A DNA stretch of 64,000 bases from JBBDIJ01 sp040880485 (GTDB taxonomy: Bacteria; Bacteroidota; Rhodothermia; Balneolales; Balneolaceae), in contig JBBDIJ010000009.1 in NCBI GenBank assembly GCA_040880485.1, positions 310,001 through 374,000 on the forward strand, in the 5' to 3' direction. Numbering within the stretch: position 1 is the stretch's first letter; every line of letters starts with the position of its first letter. Below are positions 61,535 through 64,000 of this stretch, one piece after another. Under the pieces are notes generated by a model that saw nothing but the letters and a program-made list of their open reading frames with translations, searched no databases and was not told the DNA's origin. The position numbers and the translations under genes are program-made.

Positions 61535-62509
61535 ATGGCTCAAATACACCACTACTACTACGATGATGATCGGTGTGAGTTTGTCCCGGTTCAGCACAAC
61601 AGTAGAGACCACTTTATTCAGACTACCTGTCTCTGGATTCTGAATGGTGTTGTTCTTGGAGGAATCGGTCTCAGTCTGCTCTCCAGTTACGTTGGAACAC
61701 CTGCTGAACTGGCTCTCAGGGAGGAGAACCAGGTATTGGTCCACCAACTGGAACAGACACAGCAGACGATTGAAACTCTTGAGGGAGAGGTGATCGAAAT
61801 TTCAGAGTTCGATAATGAGATGTATCGCTCCATTCTTGGTATGAGCCCTGTACCTGTGTCGGAAAGAATCGGAGGAACGGGTGGCGTGGATCCCTACTCA
61901 GACTTCGACCTTTATAGCGAAGATGCATCAGAGATTCTGAGACGTACGACCGGACAACTTCAGACCCTTGAACGCCGTCTTGCTGTTCAGCGTGTTTCTT
62001 TTGACGAGATCAGGAATTACTATAACGAAAACAGGGACAAGCTTCGCCACCTACCAGCCATTCGACCTGTCAATGGAATTATATTGAGTAATTTCGGAAT
62101 GAGAATTCACCCCGTTCTCAACTACCGCCGAATGCATGAAGGTCTCGATTTTCGGGCAGATGTCGGAACACCGGTCTATGCAACCGGCGATGCCATCGTC
62201 TCCTTCAGCAGCATGCGAGGTACCTACGGTTTGCTTATTGAACTCGACCATGGAAACGGATACAAAACCCGCTTTGCACATCTATCCTCGTTGGCAGAGG
62301 ATATAAAGCAGGGAGTACAGGTCGAAAGAGGTGATCTTATTGGCTACAGTGGCCGCTCCGGAGTCGTTCAGGGGCCACACCTCCACTACGAAGTTCTTAT
62401 AAACGGCCGTCCTGCAGATCCAATGTACTACATATTCGCCGATACCACGCCTGAAGAGTATCTGATGTATCAAGAGACCGCATCATCCAACCCCTACTCC
62501 ATGGATTGA
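61535..62509 (+). CDS. M23 family metallopeptidase (peptidoglycan endopeptidase)
   Basis: The 324-residue protein has an N-terminal membrane anchor (about 30-50, TCLWILNGVVLGGIGLSLLS), a coiled coil (about 60-85) and a C-terminal LytM domain (about 200-300). The LytM zinc motif is HPVLNYRRMHEGLDFRADVG, with GPHLHYEVLING closing the site. The early tyrosine-rich IHHYYYDDDRCEF is a recognisable start of Bacteroidota M23 proteins. It cuts peptidoglycan crosslinks in the periplasm. Its start at 61535 overlaps a shorter unrelated reading frame. Confidence 0.9.
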   Translation: MAQIHHYYYDDDRCEFVPVQHNSRDHFIQTTCLWILNGVVLGGIGLSLLSSYVGTPAELALREENQVLVHQLEQTQQTIETLEGEVIEISEFDNEMYRSILGMSPVPVSERIGGTGGVDPYSDFDLYSEDASEILRRTTGQLQTLERRLAVQRVSFDEIRNYYNENRDKLRHLPAIRPVNGIILSNFGMRIHPVLNYRRMHEGLDFRADVGTPVYATGDAIVSFSSMRGTYGLLIELDHGNGYKTRFAHLSSLAEDIKQGVQVERGDLIGYSGRSGVVQGPHLHYEVLINGRPADPMYYIFADTTPEEYLMYQETASSNPYSMD

Positions 62510-62578
62510 CCCTTTCACCCGAATGGGTGCCGGGTCACGGTTTTCTCCGACTTCTGTACCATGTACGTTCCCCTGCTC

Positions 62579-62608
62579 TTGCAATTTCGATATTTTCGAT
62601 TAGATTTC
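62579..62608 (+). promoter_or_regulatory. Possible promoter of the CBS-domain gene
   Basis: TTG (62579-62581) is followed after 19 bases by TAGATTTC (62601-62608), close to the Bacteroidota TAnnTTTG element. The start would be about 70 bases before the ATG at 62683. Confidence 0.35.
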
Positions 62609-62682
62609 AGAAAAGTGTTATCACTGAACCAATGAAATCGGAATGTGCATGACACCGGTTCAATAAAAAACATGCAGGTTAA

Positions 62683-63120
62683 ATGAACGTACGATCTATT
62701 CTTGAGAAAAAGGGGCGGGAGGTTCACTCGGTTGAACCGGATCTATCCGTATTTGAGGCGATAAGCAAAATGTCCAAACTGGATATTGGTGCACTTGTTG
62801 TGATAAAAGATCAGGCGCTGCTGGGGATCATATCGGAAAGGGACTATCGTAACAAGGTGATCCTGAAGGGGCGCACCTCAAAAAAGACGACTGTTCAGGA
62901 GATCATGACCAGTGAAGTTTACGTCGTAAGCCCGGATGAGACAGTAGAAAGATGTATGACTATTATGACCCAGAAAAAATTTCGCCATCTTCCGGTCGTC
63001 GAAAACGACCGGGTGACAGGGGTCATATCCATTGGAGATCTGGTCAAAACCGTTATCGATAAACAGAAAATAGAGATCAAAGAGTTGAGACGATATATCG
63101 CCGGATCCTATCCTGGCTAA
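62683..63120 (+). CDS. CBS-domain pair protein
   Basis: The 145-residue protein consists of two CBS domains: VFEAISKMSKLDIGALVVIK with GIISERDYRNKVI, and VERCMTIMTQKKFRHLPVVE with GVISIGDLVKTVI. Such pairs bind AMP, ATP or S-adenosylmethionine and often regulate enzymes or transporters. There is no fused domain. Its last four bases overlap the stop end of the response regulator on the opposite strand. Confidence 0.92.
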   Translation: MNVRSILEKKGREVHSVEPDLSVFEAISKMSKLDIGALVVIKDQALLGIISERDYRNKVILKGRTSKKTTVQEIMTSEVYVVSPDETVERCMTIMTQKKFRHLPVVENDRVTGVISIGDLVKTVIDKQKIEIKELRRYIAGSYPG

Positions 63121-63806
63121 TCTCCCCCCTTTCGGTCGGGACAGCGCAATACAAAACCCTTTCTGCGTATGGTTTCAATATATTCCTCTTCGGAGTGATC
63201 CCTGATCTTCTTTCTCAGATAGCTGATATAAACATTGATATAGTTGGTCTGAGTATCGAAATGGATATCCCACACATTCTTGGCCAACTCATCCTGAGAA
63301 ATCACTCGATTGCGGTTCCTCATCAGGTAAGCAAGCAGATTGAACTCGTTGTTCGTGAGGGAAACAGATGACCCATTGATGACCATATCCCTTTCTATGA
63401 GATCGAGCTTGAGATTGCCACAGACCAGCTCTTTCTCCCCACTTAAATCGCTACGCCTGCGAATCGCCTCAATTCTTGCAAGCAGCTCTTCGCTGTCGAA
63501 GGGTTTTGTGATATAGTCGTCAGCACCCACCTTTAAACATTTGATCTTGACATCTGTCTCGTGCTCGGCTGAAAGAAAGAGAACAGGAGTGGTGATATCC
63601 GCTTTTCGAATTTCGGAGCAGATGTCGAATCCATTACCGTCGGGAAGGCGCAGATCCAGTATAATCATATCATACTCTCTCTCCTCCACCATATGACGTC
63701 CCCGCTCCGCCGTATCCGCCAGGTGAACGTTATTTCCCCTGTGTTCAAGGACTGCCTTGACCAGAGTACGTACGGTCGGATCGTCTTCGACGACCAGTAT
63801 ATCCAT
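63117..63806 (-). CDS. OmpR/PhoB-type response regulator
   Basis: The protein has 229 residues from the ATG at 63806. I chose this start because it is preceded by GAGGAGG at an 8-base spacing, while a longer frame from 63836 has no such site. The receiver domain starts MDILVVEDDPTVR, with the phosphorylated Asp in DMIILDLRLPDGNG and Lys in DDYITKPF. The C-terminal winged helix has SLTNNEFNLLAYLMRNRNRV and TNYINVYISYLRKKIRD. No histidine kinase follows in the window. It may pair with a kinase beyond base 64000 or elsewhere. Confidence 0.9.
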   Translation of the reverse strand: MDILVVEDDPTVRTLVKAVLEHRGNNVHLADTAERGRHMVEEREYDMIILDLRLPDGNGFDICSEIRKADITTPVLFLSAEHETDVKIKCLKVGADDYITKPFDSEELLARIEAIRRRSDLSGEKELVCGNLKLDLIERDMVINGSSVSLTNNEFNLLAYLMRNRNRVISQDELAKNVWDIHFDTQTNYINVYISYLRKKIRDHSEEEYIETIRRKGFVLRCPDRKGGD

Positions 63807-64000
63807 TCCGTTTGCCTCCTCATTCATCTCTGTCATATCCAGATAAAATCAATTTAGTCGGTCTCTGATTGAAAATAGTCGAAACAGCTATTCGGATGTG
63901 CGCACTTGTTCCCTTCATTCCGGGTCTTGATACCAACGGGCACCACCGAAAGCCAAAACAATATATACGAAAAGATTTTTTTTAACGAATAATGAATTTA

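Overview
The window looks like a chromosomal segment of a Balneolota/Rhodothermota-type bacterium (FCB group, relatives of Bacteroidota). This is inferred from gene content, not from rRNA. The pointers are a C-terminal sorting domain of the type IX secretion system, KorAB 2-oxoglutarate:ferredoxin oxidoreductase, BshB1 (bacillithiol), DUF3098, HprK without PTS genes, the secreted protein family usually labelled 'asparagine synthetase B', a class II (B12-dependent) ribonucleotide reductase, and several promoter-like sites of the TTTG-N19/21-TAnnTT kind known from Bacteroidota. There is no rRNA, insertion sequence, prophage or CRISPR array. It reads as ordinary, densely packed core genome with a few accessory-looking blocks.

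Layout. 1-3172: pheS (tail), pheT, a coiled-coil protein and zapA. 3165-6141 (minus): korB and korA. 6410-10259: a lone receiver, a patatin/outer-membrane-barrel protein, a TPR protein and a DUF4202 protein, closed by a strong hairpin terminator. 10322-13918 (minus): nrdJ, with an AT-rich regulatory region carrying two DnaA boxes. 14289-16223: a membrane-anchored amidase and a small ORF. 16239-21323 (minus): a T9SS cargo protein, a DAACS symporter, DUF92 and DUF3098. 21420-26032: maf, a TPR protein, the 'asparagine synthetase B' family protein and mazG. 26316-27482: citrate synthase behind a strongly structured leader. 27544-36946 (minus): TolC, ABC ATPase, two rhomboids, ispG, a cysteine-less TlpA-like protein, pabC, folC and rho. 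37049-38119 (minus): three envelope-stress-like small proteins. 38286-42969: bshB1, an inositol-phosphatase-family gene, dnaG and sucD. 42966-50759 (minus): nusB, ychF, hisN, an inactivated M1-peptidase-like/HEAT protein, glgA and glgC. 50965-51861: tRNA-Val(GAC) and a DUF1080 protein. 51841-58111 (minus): a lipoprotein with TPR, FG-GAP and ASPIC/UnbV parts, a CRTAC1-type FG-GAP/UnbV protein, and an RnfD/UnbU-like membrane protein. 58373-64000: cyclophilin, xerC/D, hpf, hprK, an M23 peptidase, a CBS protein and an OmpR-type regulator.

How it fits together. Central carbon genes (citrate synthase, KorAB, SucD) suggest a TCA cycle that uses ferredoxin at the 2-oxoglutarate step. GlgA/GlgC indicate glycogen storage. 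NrdJ makes dNTP supply dependent on B12, and its upstream DNA suggests coupling to replication (DnaA). Maf and MazG are nucleotide house-cleaning enzymes. The most unusual block is 51841-58111. There, homologues of the enediyne-cluster-associated UnbV and UnbU proteins sit together without any polyketide synthase, along with a large lipoprotein that carries the same ASPIC/UnbV signature. The best non-coding candidates are the citrate synthase leader, a near-perfect NrdR-box-like palindrome just downstream of the tRNA-Val promoter, and the nrdJ upstream region.
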